Positions 33,158 through 41,068 of a stretch of DNA of 64,000 bases are shown here, in pieces. Source of the stretch: CAVSJJ01 sp963771015. Its GTDB lineage: Bacteria; Actinomycetota; Actinomycetes; Actinomycetales; Dermatophilaceae. The notes under the pieces were generated by a model that was not told the origin of the DNA, did not search any database, and worked only from the letters and a program-made list of their open reading frames with translations. The stretch lies in NCBI GenBank assembly GCA_963771015.1, contig CAVYRN010000005.1, positions 434,001-498,000 of the forward strand. Reading direction: 5' to 3'. The position numbers were made by a program, and so were the translations under genes. Numbering within the stretch: position 1 is the first letter of the stretch; the number at the start of each line of letters is the position of its first letter.

Positions 33158-35097
33158 GGCAGCCTCGCCGTCAGGACAGTCCCGGTGTCGGGACGGGAGT
33201 CGATGGTGAGGGTGCCCCTGTGGGCGCGTGCCCGATCGACAAGGCCCAGCAGGCCACCGCCGCGGCGAGTGTCAGCGCCGCCGGTGCCGTCGTCGGACAC
33301 GGTCAGCACGAGCTGCCCCTCGTCGTCGGTGAACCCCACGACGACCCGGCGTGCCGATGCGTGCTTGACCGCGTTGGTCAGCCCTTCACACGCGATGAAG
33401 TAGGCCGCCGCTTCGATCTCGCGGGGGAACCGAACGGCCACGCCACGAACCTCGACGGGGATCGGAGAGCGGGCCGCGAGCTCTCGGAGCGCCGTCCCGA
33501 GTCCCTGGTCGAGCGAGGCCGGGCGCAGGCCGGTCGCGAGCTCGCGCAGCTCGTCGATCGCGGTGCCCAGCTCGGCCACGGCACCGTCGAGGGTCCGATC
33601 GACCCCGGGCGGCGCGCTGCCGTTCAGCGCGTGCTGTGCGTGACGCAGGTCGAGGCCGATCGACACGAGGCGTTGCTGGGCGCCGTCGTGCAGGTCGCGG
33701 GCTAGTCGTCGCCGTTCCTCGTCAGCGACAGCGACGATCCGGGCGCGGGAGGTGTCGAGCTCCCCCAGCCTGCGCCGCAGCTCGACTTGGAGCGCAGCGA
33801 TCTCCAAGGCCAGCCGGCCCGCGTCGATGACGTCGGCGACGAGCCGCTCATCATCCTCCCTGTGGCGGACCAGGGTGACGACGTGCGGCCCGGTGTCGAC
33901 GACCGTGACCCCCCGCCCAGGAAGCGGCTCTAGCCGGCAGGGGCGCCCCTCGACGTCGTATGTGGTGCCGACGGAGGTGAAACCGAGCGCCAGCTGCTCG
34001 TCGTGGACCGCCGTTCGCATCGCGGCCTCGACACCATCCGCACCCGCGTCACCCCTCCGGAGCCGGTCGACGAAGTCGGTCATCACCTGCCTGGACTCGT
34101 GCCGGGCTCGCCGGAACCGGCGGTCCACGACGTCCTGGATCCGGGTGCGGACGGGCCAGAACGCGACGGCCACCACCAGCGCCCCCGTCGCGGCCGCCAC
34201 CGGGGATGCCACCAGCGCACCGACGGCCAGGACCACAGCGGCGTAGGTCGCGCCGAGAACCCCGGTGAGCGCACCGTAGGCGACGGCCCGGCTGATCAGC
34301 AGGTCGATGTCGTAGAGGTGCTCCCGGATGATCGCCACGCAGACCGCGATGGGCAGCAGCGGCAAGGCGAGCGCCGGCGCATAGTGTATCGGCGGCCAGG
34401 TGGTCCACAGGGCGGCGGACGCCGGCAGCACGACGGCGAGCACGGCACCTGCCAGCAGTACCCACTTGAGCTGTTGGCGCTCCGCACCCTGGGAACGATG
34501 GAAGCGCACCAACAGCGCCGCGACCGACGATCCTAGAGCGGCGCAGACGAGCGCCGTTCCCACCGCCAGTGCCGGCTCGACGGGACGAGCGTCCGTGGCC
34601 AGCGGGTTGACCCCACCGGAGAGGATCTGGGCAAGGCGCGGGCTCAGTGCCCAGCCGGGTACGGCGAGTAATGCTCCGGCCAGCCCGAGAACGGCCACCC
34701 AGCGCCAGCGCCGTGAGAGGAAGCGCCCGTCCGGGAAGAGCAGGAACAGCAGGCACATTCCGAGACCACCGACGGGCCAGGACACGACGGACACGAGCTC
34801 GGCATAGGACGCAGCCGGCCAGCCATGGAGGCTTCCCCGCTCCCCGTACGACAGCGCGAGGTCCGCACACAGGGTGTTGACCAGCCCGAACGCGGCGAGC
34901 AGCCAGCCGATCGGGTGGCGCGGATAGCTCCACACGATGATGGCTGCGGCGATGGCCTGCACGATCCCGTACACCGCGTACAGGATCGGCTGGGCGAGCG
35001 GCGCAACGCCCGCGGCGAGCGAGACCGCCAGCACCTCCGTCGCGACCGTGGCGGTGACGATCGCGGCGACCAGCCAGCGGGCCGTCGCGCGTGACAT
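33148..35097 (-). CDS. Membrane sensor histidine kinase (HisKA_3 / NarL-partner type)
   Basis: A 649-residue kinase. Residues ~1-290 hold about ten hydrophobic segments with the short extracytoplasmic loop YGERGSLHGWPAASYAE, resembling the membrane sensors of actinobacterial kinases that respond to envelope or lipid signals. A linker (MTDFVDRLRRGDAGADGVEAA, then a GAF-like part) leads to the dimerisation domain with the phosphohistidine in RRLARDLHDGAQQRLVSIGL. The ATP-binding domain has the N-box in CEGLTNAVKHA and the G-box in SDDGTGGADTRRGGGLLGL. It phosphorylates the coupled regulator. The stimulus is unknown; two paralogous membrane proteins lie on either side of the system. Confidence 0.93.
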   Translation of the reverse strand: MSRATARWLVAAIVTATVATEVLAVSLAAGVAPLAQPILYAVYGIVQAIAAAIIVWSYPRHPIGWLLAAFGLVNTLCADLALSYGERGSLHGWPAASYAELVSVVSWPVGGLGMCLLFLLFPDGRFLSRRWRWVAVLGLAGALLAVPGWALSPRLAQILSGGVNPLATDARPVEPALAVGTALVCAALGSSVAALLVRFHRSQGAERQQLKWVLLAGAVLAVVLPASAALWTTWPPIHYAPALALPLLPIAVCVAIIREHLYDIDLLISRAVAYGALTGVLGATYAAVVLAVGALVASPVAAATGALVVAVAFWPVRTRIQDVVDRRFRRARHESRQVMTDFVDRLRRGDAGADGVEAAMRTAVHDEQLALGFTSVGTTYDVEGRPCRLEPLPGRGVTVVDTGPHVVTLVRHREDDERLVADVIDAGRLALEIAALQVELRRRLGELDTSRARIVAVADEERRRLARDLHDGAQQRLVSIGLDLRHAQHALNGSAPPGVDRTLDGAVAELGTAIDELRELATGLRPASLDQGLGTALRELAARSPIPVEVRGVAVRFPREIEAAAYFIACEGLTNAVKHASARRVVVGFTDDEGQLVLTVSDDGTGGADTRRGGGLLGLVDRARAHRGTLTIDSRPDTGTVLTARLPCG

Positions 35098-35263
35098 GTC
35101 CCGATGATCGCACCGCGCGGCGCTTCACGGTATGCGGTCAACCCCCGGTCACGGCTACGTGCCAGCACGTAGCCGGGTGGCGTGCGTCTCCCGATGCGAC
35201 GGCGCCACCCGCACTCCTAGCGTTTAGCCGTCCCTCGAGCCGACCTCACGACGGAGCCAGACC

Positions 35264-35638
35264 ATGACCCAGACCACCGCAGCCCTACCGGCCACGACCG
35301 CGTCCCGCGCAGCCCGCATCGCCTTCTGGGTGATCGTCGCTCTCACGGTCTTCCTGGGAGTGGTCCACTTGGCCGGCATCTTCTTCATCGCCGATGGGGC
35401 CGACGAACGCCTGTTGTTCACCTGCTACGCGGCGCTCAACGCGCTGAGCCTGGTCGTGCTCCTGGGTCCGTTCCGGGGCGGTCAACCCTGGGCGTGGACG
35501 GCCAGCTGGATCCAGGTCGTGCCCAACGCCCTGGTGATGCCGATCCTCGGCGACGAGGGCCCCGGCCTGCAGTACGTCGCCTTCTCCGTCCTGATGGCGG
35601 CGTGCCTGCTCCTCGCTCGGCCCATCGCACGGTCATGA
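35264..35638 (+). CDS. Small four-helix membrane protein
   Basis: A 124-residue protein with four hydrophobic helices (AFWVIVALTVFLGVVHLAGI, YAALNALSLVVLLGPF, WTASWIQVVPNALVMPIL, AFSVLMAACLLLA). No family was recognised with confidence. The stop overlaps the ATG of the next membrane protein (ATGA), so they are coupled, and both diverge from the two-component system. This layout suggests they belong to its regulon. Confidence 0.75.
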   Translation: MTQTTAALPATTASRAARIAFWVIVALTVFLGVVHLAGIFFIADGADERLLFTCYAALNALSLVVLLGPFRGGQPWAWTASWIQVVPNALVMPILGDEGPGLQYVAFSVLMAACLLLARPIARS

Positions 35639-36258
35639 AGCCTTACCTGGTCGCCGGAGCCATGTGCGGACTGGCGTGGGCAGCCGGGCTACGTGGCTTC
35701 ATGGCGCAGGTGGCCCTCCGCGACGGATCGACGGTGACCTGGCTGGGGACGTTCGGCTGGGTGCTGGCCCCCGGCCTTGTCGCGGGGGCGCTCCTGGGCT
35801 GGGCGATGTGCCTCCGGCGCAAGGGCGGGCCGCCGATGGCGCGCTGGCTGGTGCTGTCACCGCTCCTGTTCGGCGCGGTGCTCCTCCCGCCGATCGTGAC
35901 GTTGGACTTCGACGGGTTCCTCGCCGGCGGCATCGGCGCCGGAGCCGTCGCCATCCCTGCATTTGCGATCTGCGGGGGGTATGCGATTGCCGGTCGGCGC
36001 ACCTGGCTGCGGGTGCTCGCCGGTCTTCCTCCGTTGTCCGCGGTCCCGGTCTGGGCATTCACGGCCAGTGGTATCGGTGGTCCCGAACTTGCGCTGAGTA
36101 CGATCCGGGGACTGTGGGTCGCCGTGTACTTCTGGAGCTTCCTTGCGGTGCTCTCGCTCGCCTGCGCCATCCCGTTCGGCATCCCAGGCCCGAACGATGC
36201 GGCACAGTTGCGCCACCGCACAGGGGTCCATCTCTCACTGTCGGCACGCGGCGGGTAA
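35635..36258 (+). CDS. Multi-pass membrane protein, intact paralog of the 31642-32230 gene
   Basis: A 207-residue protein with five or six hydrophobic helices (GAMCGLAWAAGLRGFMAQ, WVLAPGLVAGALLGWAMCL, WLVLSPLLFGAVLLPPIV, GAGAVAIPAFAICGGYAIAG, FWSFLAVLSLACAIPFG). It is clearly homologous to the frameshifted gene beyond the two-component system. The family is not known to me. It is translated as a coupled pair with the small membrane protein before it. Confidence 0.78.
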   Translation: MKPYLVAGAMCGLAWAAGLRGFMAQVALRDGSTVTWLGTFGWVLAPGLVAGALLGWAMCLRRKGGPPMARWLVLSPLLFGAVLLPPIVTLDFDGFLAGGIGAGAVAIPAFAICGGYAIAGRRTWLRVLAGLPPLSAVPVWAFTASGIGGPELALSTIRGLWVAVYFWSFLAVLSLACAIPFGIPGPNDAAQLRHRTGVHLSLSARGG

Positions 36259-36305
36259 CCACTTCCGCGGAGGATTCCGCCCAAGCATCGACCCGGCCCA
36301 AGGGC

Positions 36306-36566
36306 GTGGCCGTCGTCACCTTGCGCGTGGCCGGCCTGAACGCCCTGCTCAACGGTGCTGGTGGTCGGGGTGCGCTGCTGCTGCTGCCGCGTCCGGTAGG
36401 AGCCATTGTCACGGCCGTCGGCATCGTCGTGTACGCGCCCCTCTGATGGGGCTTCAACCTGCCACTGGCATGGGTCAACGCGCCCACCACCGGGATCCTG
36501 CTCGCACTCGCCTGGGTCGTGGCCCACCTGGTCCCGGGGCGAAGCGGGCCACCGGTGTCCAGCACG
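36306..36566 (+). pseudogene. Possible small membrane-protein relic with an in-frame stop
   Basis: From a GTG at 36306 or 36327 the frame reads TLRVAGLNALLNGAGGRGALLLLPRPVGAIVTAVGIVVYAPL, then a TGA at 36444-36446, and continues in the same frame as WGFNLPLAWVNAPTTGILLALAWVVAHLV. Both sides are hydrophobic and look like one two- to three-helix protein broken by a nonsense codon. There is no homology proof. Confidence 0.35.
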
Positions 36567-36860
36567 CGAGGGGCCACGAACGGTGGCTCAGGACGTGTCA
36601 AGAGGCGACAGAGCCGACCCCGCCTGGGGCAGCGCCGCCGAGGAACCGGATCAGGCCCTTCGTCCGGTTGGCGCCGACTAGCGGCGATGTACGGCCCATC
36701 GGTGCCAGGTCGTTGTGAGTCCGGTGCAGAGTCCCCGGTGGTATTGGCCGGACTAGGTTGTCGTGATGCCGGTCGCACCAGTCTTCGACTTCACCGCGTT
36801 CTTCGCGGCGATGGAAGCCGGGCGGCACGACCGTCGACCGGGTGACGTTGCTGAGCGCCT

Positions 36861-37182
36861 GTGGACCGACGCGACCTGCGCTACCGTCCTGCGGTGGTCG
36901 TCCAAGGCAGGGCACGCGCGTGGATATCCGAGGTGGGCGAGTTGGCGGAGGGCCTCACGGGGGTGCGCGTGACCCAGTCGACTGGGCCCGCCCATTGGCG
37001 CTATCACGGAAGGCTGGTCGCTCGCCAACTCGATGACTCCCACGTGGTGATACGGGCGGACTCCGACTACCGGGACCAGATCCTGCGGCAGTTCCCCAGG
37101 AACATTCAGCGTCCCGGCCCGATACGCCAGACACATGATGGTCGTCGTGGATCTTGTCGAAGACGATCCAGGATCCCTGTAG
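36861..37182 (+). pseudogene. Frameshifted MmcQ/YjbR-like gene relic
   Basis: One frame gives VGELAEGLTGVRVTQSTG..., GPAHWRYHGRLVARQLDDSH and VVIRADSDYRDQILRQFP, the pattern of MmcQ/YjbR-like DNA-binding-fold proteins. Near 37095-37100 the sense passes to the +1 frame: FSVPARYARHMMVVVDLVED then a stop at 37180-37182. One missing or extra base accounts for the break. Neither fragment has a convincing start, so the gene is probably decayed. Confidence 0.6.
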
Positions 37183-37290
37183 GACCGGTGTCCGGCCAGG
37201 CTCGGTCCAGGTGACCGGCGGGCAGCTCTCGGTGCGGCTGCGGTAGGACGCAGGTGCTGTTGTCCGTCAGCCCGGTGCCGAGTCGACTCC

Positions 37291-37328
37291 TTGACAGCCC
37301 GAGGTACGTGCAAGGAATATCCTCATCC
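37291..37328 (+). promoter_or_regulatory. Leaderless promoter of the secreted protease gene
   Basis: TTGACA at 37291-37296 and GAATAT at 37315-37320 are separated by 18 bases. The ATG follows eight bases after the -10, and no ribosome-binding site fits between, so transcription probably starts at or next to the initiation codon. Confidence 0.6.
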
Positions 37329-38123
37329 ATGAGACGACTCGTCCCCGCGGCCATACTCGGCGCAGCTCTCGCGTTCATCCCGTCGGCCGCCACGGCGATG
37401 GTCAACGGAACGCCCGACTTCTCGCACCCCGAGGCCGGCGCGCTGTACTTCAGTGACACTGTCAACGGCCCGAAGCGATTCGCCTGTAGCGGTGCCCTGA
37501 TCGACCACACGTCCTTCCTGACGGCAGCCCATTGCTTCGCGGACTACTACCGCGCCAATGGTCACTTGCCGAATGCGTGGGCGACCTTCGATCAGCAGCC
37601 GACCACCGCGAGCACGTACTACGGCGGGACCATCGCGATCGACCCGGCCTTCGTGCCGAAGCTGACGTCTCGACAGAACGTCTATGCGAACGACACCAAC
37701 GACATCGCCGTTCTCCATCTGTCAGCCGATCCAGGCATCCAACCGGCGATGCTGCCCACGGAGAACGAGCTCGGCGCAGCCCCACACGATCAGACCTTCG
37801 ATGTGCTCGGCTACGGCTCCACGGTCACCTTTGGCGGCGGCGCACACACCTACCCCTCCACCGGCGAGCGGCAGTCCGCCCTGCTCGGGCTCAACGCCGT
37901 GACCACCGGCTGGATCCACGAGGACCAGAACTGGTCGGCCGGCTGGGGCGGGGCATGCGGCGGGGACTCCGGCGGCCCCAACTACATCCACGGGACCCAC
38001 GTCATCGCCGCCACCACGATCACTGGAGACATGGTCTGCCGCTCCACCAATGTCGCGCTCCGGCTGGACACCGCATCCGCTCGGCAGTTCCTCGCCACGC
38101 AGGTGAGCTACCCGCTCCCCTGA
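37329..38123 (+). CDS. Secreted trypsin-like serine protease (S1)
   Basis: A 264-residue chymotrypsin-fold protease. The ATG at 37329 gives a Sec signal peptide (MRRLVPAAILGAALAFIPSA, cleavage near ATA-MV). The catalytic triad is visible: His in LTAAHCFAD, Asp in NDIAVLHL and Ser in CGGDSGGP. The mature N-terminus (MVNGTPD) resembles an activation-site I-V-N-G, but with Met in the first position, and there is no obvious propeptide. Three or more cysteines could form disulfides outside the cell. It is a single-gene unit with a leaderless promoter. Confidence 0.9.
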   Translation: MRRLVPAAILGAALAFIPSAATAMVNGTPDFSHPEAGALYFSDTVNGPKRFACSGALIDHTSFLTAAHCFADYYRANGHLPNAWATFDQQPTTASTYYGGTIAIDPAFVPKLTSRQNVYANDTNDIAVLHLSADPGIQPAMLPTENELGAAPHDQTFDVLGYGSTVTFGGGAHTYPSTGERQSALLGLNAVTTGWIHEDQNWSAGWGGACGGDSGGPNYIHGTHVIAATTITGDMVCRSTNVALRLDTASARQFLATQVSYPLP

Positions 38124-38442
38124 CCCCTGTCGCGCTACACCCGCACGGATCCGGTCGAGTCCGACCCAGGTCACACGGCATACGCCGACGGCCTGTCACA
38201 GACCCCGATGCGACCGTTCGTCGGCTGCCTGTACCGCAGCAAACGGACTGGCGCGGAGCACCCGCGCTCGCCCGCTCACCACGCTAGAGCCGTCCGCCAA
38301 GTGCCGCCGTCGGCTCCAGCGTCCGACCGACTGTGCGCCTGCTCGTGGGGGGTGGGGATGGGCGGCTGCCCCGTCACACATCCCTCCCGCGAACCGTCAT
38401 CTTGGTAACAGGCTTCGGCGGACGAGGATGAGGATGAGAAGC
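38124..38442. other. Intergenic region, no gene supported
   Basis: About 320 bases without a convincing frame. A purine-rich GAGGATGAGGATGAGAAG run just before 38443 supplies the ribosome-binding region for the sigma factor. Confidence 0.45.
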
Positions 38443-39306
38443 ATGGACCAGACCGAACGGTTCGAGGCCGAACGGCCACGGCTGCTGCGCATCGCGGGTG
38501 GTGTCCTTGGCGACCCCACGGAGGCGGAGGACGTCGTCCAGCATTCGTGGCTGCGCCTGCATGGGACCGACGCGGACGTCGAGAACCTGCCCGGCTGGCT
38601 GACGACCGTGGTGACCCGGCTGTGCCTGGACCGGCTCCGGGCCCGGACGCCCGTGCCGACCCAGCTCTCTGATGCGCCGGCGACCTTGGGGAGGGGCCAA
38701 GCGCCCGACCCCGCCGAACAAGTCGCCCTCGCCGGCACCGTCGGCGTCGCCCTCCAGGTCGTGCTCGACCGGCTGACCCCGGGCGAGCGGGTCGCCTTCG
38801 TCCTCCACGACACCTTCGGGTTCGAGTTCGCCACGGTCGCTGCCATACTCGACACCACCCCGACCGCCGCCCGCAAGCTGGCGTCGCGAGCGAGGGGCAA
38901 GGTCCGCGGCGCGTCCGCCGAGAGTGAACTCGGAGAGGACGGACCAGCCGACTGGGAGGTCGTCGACGCCTTCCTCGCGGCGGCGCGCGGCGGGGACCTC
39001 CGGCAGCTCCTGCACCTGCTGGCTCCGGACGTGGTGGTCACCGCCGACGCCGCGGCGATCGCCACCGGGACCCCGGAGCGGCTCGAGGGACGGCGAGCGG
39101 TCGCGGCGATGTTCGACGGCGCGGCGAAGGCGGCTCTCCCCGTGCTCGTCGACGAGCGGGCCGGCGCCGCCTGGTACCACCGCGGCGAGGCCCGAGTGGT
39201 CTTCGACTTCACCATCGAGGACGGCGTCGTCACGGGCATCGTCTTTCGTGCCGACCCGGGCGTGCTCGGCCGGATCATCCGGCGCACCGACGGTGACCCC
39301 GCGTGA
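38443..39306 (+). CDS. ECF sigma factor with C-terminal SnoaL-like domain (SigJ-like)
   Basis: A 287-residue sigma factor. The ATG at 38443 is preferred over one five codons upstream because it follows the purine-rich stretch. Sigma region 2 is seen in LLRIAGGVLGDPTEAEDVVQHSWLRL and region 4 in LTPGERVAFVLHDTFGFEFATVAAIL with its helix-turn-helix. From about residue 165 comes a SnoaL-2-like alpha+beta domain (VVDAFLAAARGGDLRQLLHLL). Related factors with this extension are controlled by it rather than by a separate anti-sigma gene, consistent with none being adjacent. A DGGGK-like motif known from some relatives is not present (DAAAI here). The target regulon is unknown. Confidence 0.9.
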   Translation: MDQTERFEAERPRLLRIAGGVLGDPTEAEDVVQHSWLRLHGTDADVENLPGWLTTVVTRLCLDRLRARTPVPTQLSDAPATLGRGQAPDPAEQVALAGTVGVALQVVLDRLTPGERVAFVLHDTFGFEFATVAAILDTTPTAARKLASRARGKVRGASAESELGEDGPADWEVVDAFLAAARGGDLRQLLHLLAPDVVVTADAAAIATGTPERLEGRRAVAAMFDGAAKAALPVLVDERAGAAWYHRGEARVVFDFTIEDGVVTGIVFRADPGVLGRIIRRTDGDPA

Positions 39307-39349
39307 CCGGCGCGCCCGCGCCATCCCAACCCGACCGAAGGAGACATCG

Positions 39350-39598
39350 ATGAAGACGATGACGTGCCGCCAGCTCGGCGGCCCCTGCGACCTGGAGCTG
39401 CGCGGTGAGACTGCCGACGACGTGATCAAGGCCCAGGACCGCCACCTCAAGGAGGCGGTGAAGGCAGGGGATTCGGCGCACCAGCAAGCCCATGACGACA
39501 TGAAGGGCCGCTGGCGGAACCCCATCAAGGGGATGGGCTGGTACCGGGATGCCAAGAAGGCGTTCGCGGCGCTCCCCGGCGAGCAACGCCGCGGCTGA
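39350..39598 (+). CDS. Small DUF1059-like protein
   Basis: An 82-residue protein starting MKTMTCRQLGGPCDLEL, the typical opening of DUF1059 proteins with two conserved cysteines. The middle DDVIKAQDRHLKEAV fits the family; the C-terminal half is Lys/Arg/Trp-rich and less typical. It follows the sigma factor by 43 bases behind a good AGGAG and is probably co-transcribed, so it may be an output of that system. Confidence 0.75.
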   Translation: MKTMTCRQLGGPCDLELRGETADDVIKAQDRHLKEAVKAGDSAHQQAHDDMKGRWRNPIKGMGWYRDAKKAFAALPGEQRRG

Positions 39599-39806
39599 CG
39601 ATCGCGCCGGCACGCCCCTCGCCAATGGGGCGCGCGCCGTCAGACGGCTACGGGACGACTCCGTGAAGCCGGCGTCTGGCCGCCTGTGATCGCTGTATAG
39701 AGTCCGGTGCGTACTGGGAGCCGTCCGAAGGGTCGGAGGACGGCGCGGTGTGGCCGATAGGGCGTTTCCGGCCCCGCAAGTAGCCGCCCGGATCTGCCGC
39801 GCAGCG
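39599..39806. other. Intergenic region, no gene supported
   Basis: About 200 bases after the DUF1059 gene with no recognisable frame. Confidence 0.4.
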
Positions 39807-39962
39807 TTAACTGCCGAAACGTTGCTGGGCGGCTTGCCGGGTGGTGTCCAGTGCGGCGCCGATGATCGTCCAGGAGTCTCCGGCCTCACGGGCCGCTCGT
39901 ACCGCGTCGTACAGTTCCGAGTACGACAATTGCCGAGCCTGGAAGCCATTCGAGGTCCCCAC
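39807..39962 (-). CDS. 51-residue helix-turn-helix-like ORF, possibly a fragment
   Basis: From a GTG at 39962 the frame encodes LSYSELYDAVRAAREAGDSW and TIIGAALDTTRQAAQQRFGS before a TAA. This matches the end of a common actinobacterial helical motif (AVRAARxAGxSWxxIGxALGxxRQAAxxRF), a helix-turn-helix-like unit. There is no ribosome-binding site and a stop lies ten codons upstream, so it may be the surviving 3' end of a longer gene. Below usual gene-finder length. Confidence 0.4.
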   Translation of the reverse strand: MGTSNGFQARQLSYSELYDAVRAAREAGDSWTIIGAALDTTRQAAQQRFGS

Positions 39963-40218
39963 CGTGGCGTCGCTGGACGGTCAGAGCGCCGTCGCTGTGA
40001 AAGCCGAGCGCCCTCCATCGATCACCGTTCTTGACGTCCCCGCCAGCAGCGGGGAGGCGTCCATCGTTGCGGCGGATGACGATGATCCGCACCGGGCGCC
40101 GGCCACCCCTGGCCCACCGCGCATAGCCCAGAACTTCGGCACCCTCTCGGCACAGACCGCTGCAGAACGCCGATCACAGCCATCCACCGATCACAGCCAT
40201 CAACGACCGGACACAAGC
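39963..40218. other. Intergenic region upstream of the tRNA terminator
   Basis: About 255 bases; open frames exist but none is supported. Confidence 0.4.
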
Positions 40219-40260
40219 GAAGGGCCCCTGACCGGCGTTTCCGCTGGTCAGGGGCCCTTC
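40219..40260 (-). terminator. Terminator of the tRNA-Tyr gene
   Basis: A perfect 15-bp inverted repeat (GAAGGGCCCCTGACC; arms 40219-40233 and 40246-40260) with a 12-base loop, directly after the 3' end of the tRNA on the minus strand. Confidence 0.85.
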
Positions 40261-40267
40261 GTGCACG

Positions 40268-40351
40268 TGGTGGCAGGTCAAGGATTCGAACCTTGGTAGC
40301 TTTCGCGACGGATTTACAGTCCGCTCCCATTGGCCGCTCGGGCAACCTGCC
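40268..40351 (-). tRNA. tRNA-Tyr (GTA anticodon), CCA encoded
   Basis: Read on the minus strand, a 7-bp acceptor stem GGCAGGT/ACCTGCC, a D arm, an anticodon stem-loop GCGGA-CTGTAAA-TCCGT with anticodon GTA, a long variable arm (about 13 bases, class II tRNA as expected for bacterial Tyr) and the T arm CAAGG-TTCGAAT-CCTTG. The discriminator A and the terminal CCA (40270-40268) are encoded in the DNA. A strong hairpin terminator follows. Confidence 0.95.
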
Positions 40352-40545
40352 GTGGTGCGCATGGAAGGATAGCAAGCCACCCCCCGGATGCCGAAACCCG
40401 CCCGTGACGACGCCCGGACGCCTCCATGCAGGAGCGCCCAGACGGCGGCCCGGACGCGGCCGCGATAACACGGCATACCGGTCCGGGCCACTGACGCAGG
40501 CCGAACGTACACCCGCCTGCAGGCATCGACCCAAGGAGGACCCCC

Positions 40546-41037
40546 ATGGCCGACAGCACCTTCGACATCGTCAGCAAGTACGACAAGCAGGAGATCGCCA
40601 ACGCCGTCAACAACGCCGCGAAGGAGATCGCCAACCGCTACGACTTCAAGAACGTCGGCGCGGGCGTCGAGCTCTCCGGCGAGTCCATCGCCATGCGGGC
40701 CAACAGCGAGGAGCGCTGTCTGGCCGTCCTCGACGTCGTCAAGACCTGGCTCGTCAAGCGCGGGGTCTCGCTCAAGCACCTCGACGTCCCCGAGAAGCCA
40801 CGGCTGTCCGGCAAGGAGTACCGCCTCGACGTCGCCCTCAAGCAGGGCATCAGCCAGGAGAACGCGAAGAAGATCGCCAAGATCATCCGCGACGAGGGGC
40901 CCCGAGGAGTCAAGGCGCAGATCCAGGGCGACGAGCTGCGGGTGAGCAGCAAGTCCCGCGACGACCTCCAGTCCGTCCAGCGGATGCTCAAGGAGTCCGA
41001 CCTCGACGTCGCGCTGACCTACACGAACTACCGCTGA
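40546..41037 (+). CDS. YajQ family nucleotide-binding protein
   Basis: A 163-residue YajQ protein, standard length. The start ADSTFDIVSKYDKQEIANAV and the repeated motif regions (NRYDFKNVGAGVELSG and RLDVALKQGISQENAKKI) are highly conserved. The ending SDLDVALTYTNYR is the family terminus. In some bacteria YajQ proteins bind cyclic di-GMP or tRNA; which applies here is unknown. Preceded by a good AAGGAGG. Confidence 0.95.
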   Translation: MADSTFDIVSKYDKQEIANAVNNAAKEIANRYDFKNVGAGVELSGESIAMRANSEERCLAVLDVVKTWLVKRGVSLKHLDVPEKPRLSGKEYRLDVALKQGISQENAKKIAKIIRDEGPRGVKAQIQGDELRVSSKSRDDLQSVQRMLKESDLDVALTYTNYR

Positions 41038-41068
41038 ACCCACGCACGGCGCCGGCCGCGGTCCACGG

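Noticed and set aside
36763..36972. A 69-codon frame starting MMPVAPVFDFTAFF
   Set aside because: It overlaps the better supported MmcQ/YjbR-like relic in another frame, ends in Arg/Ser-rich sequence and shows no domain.
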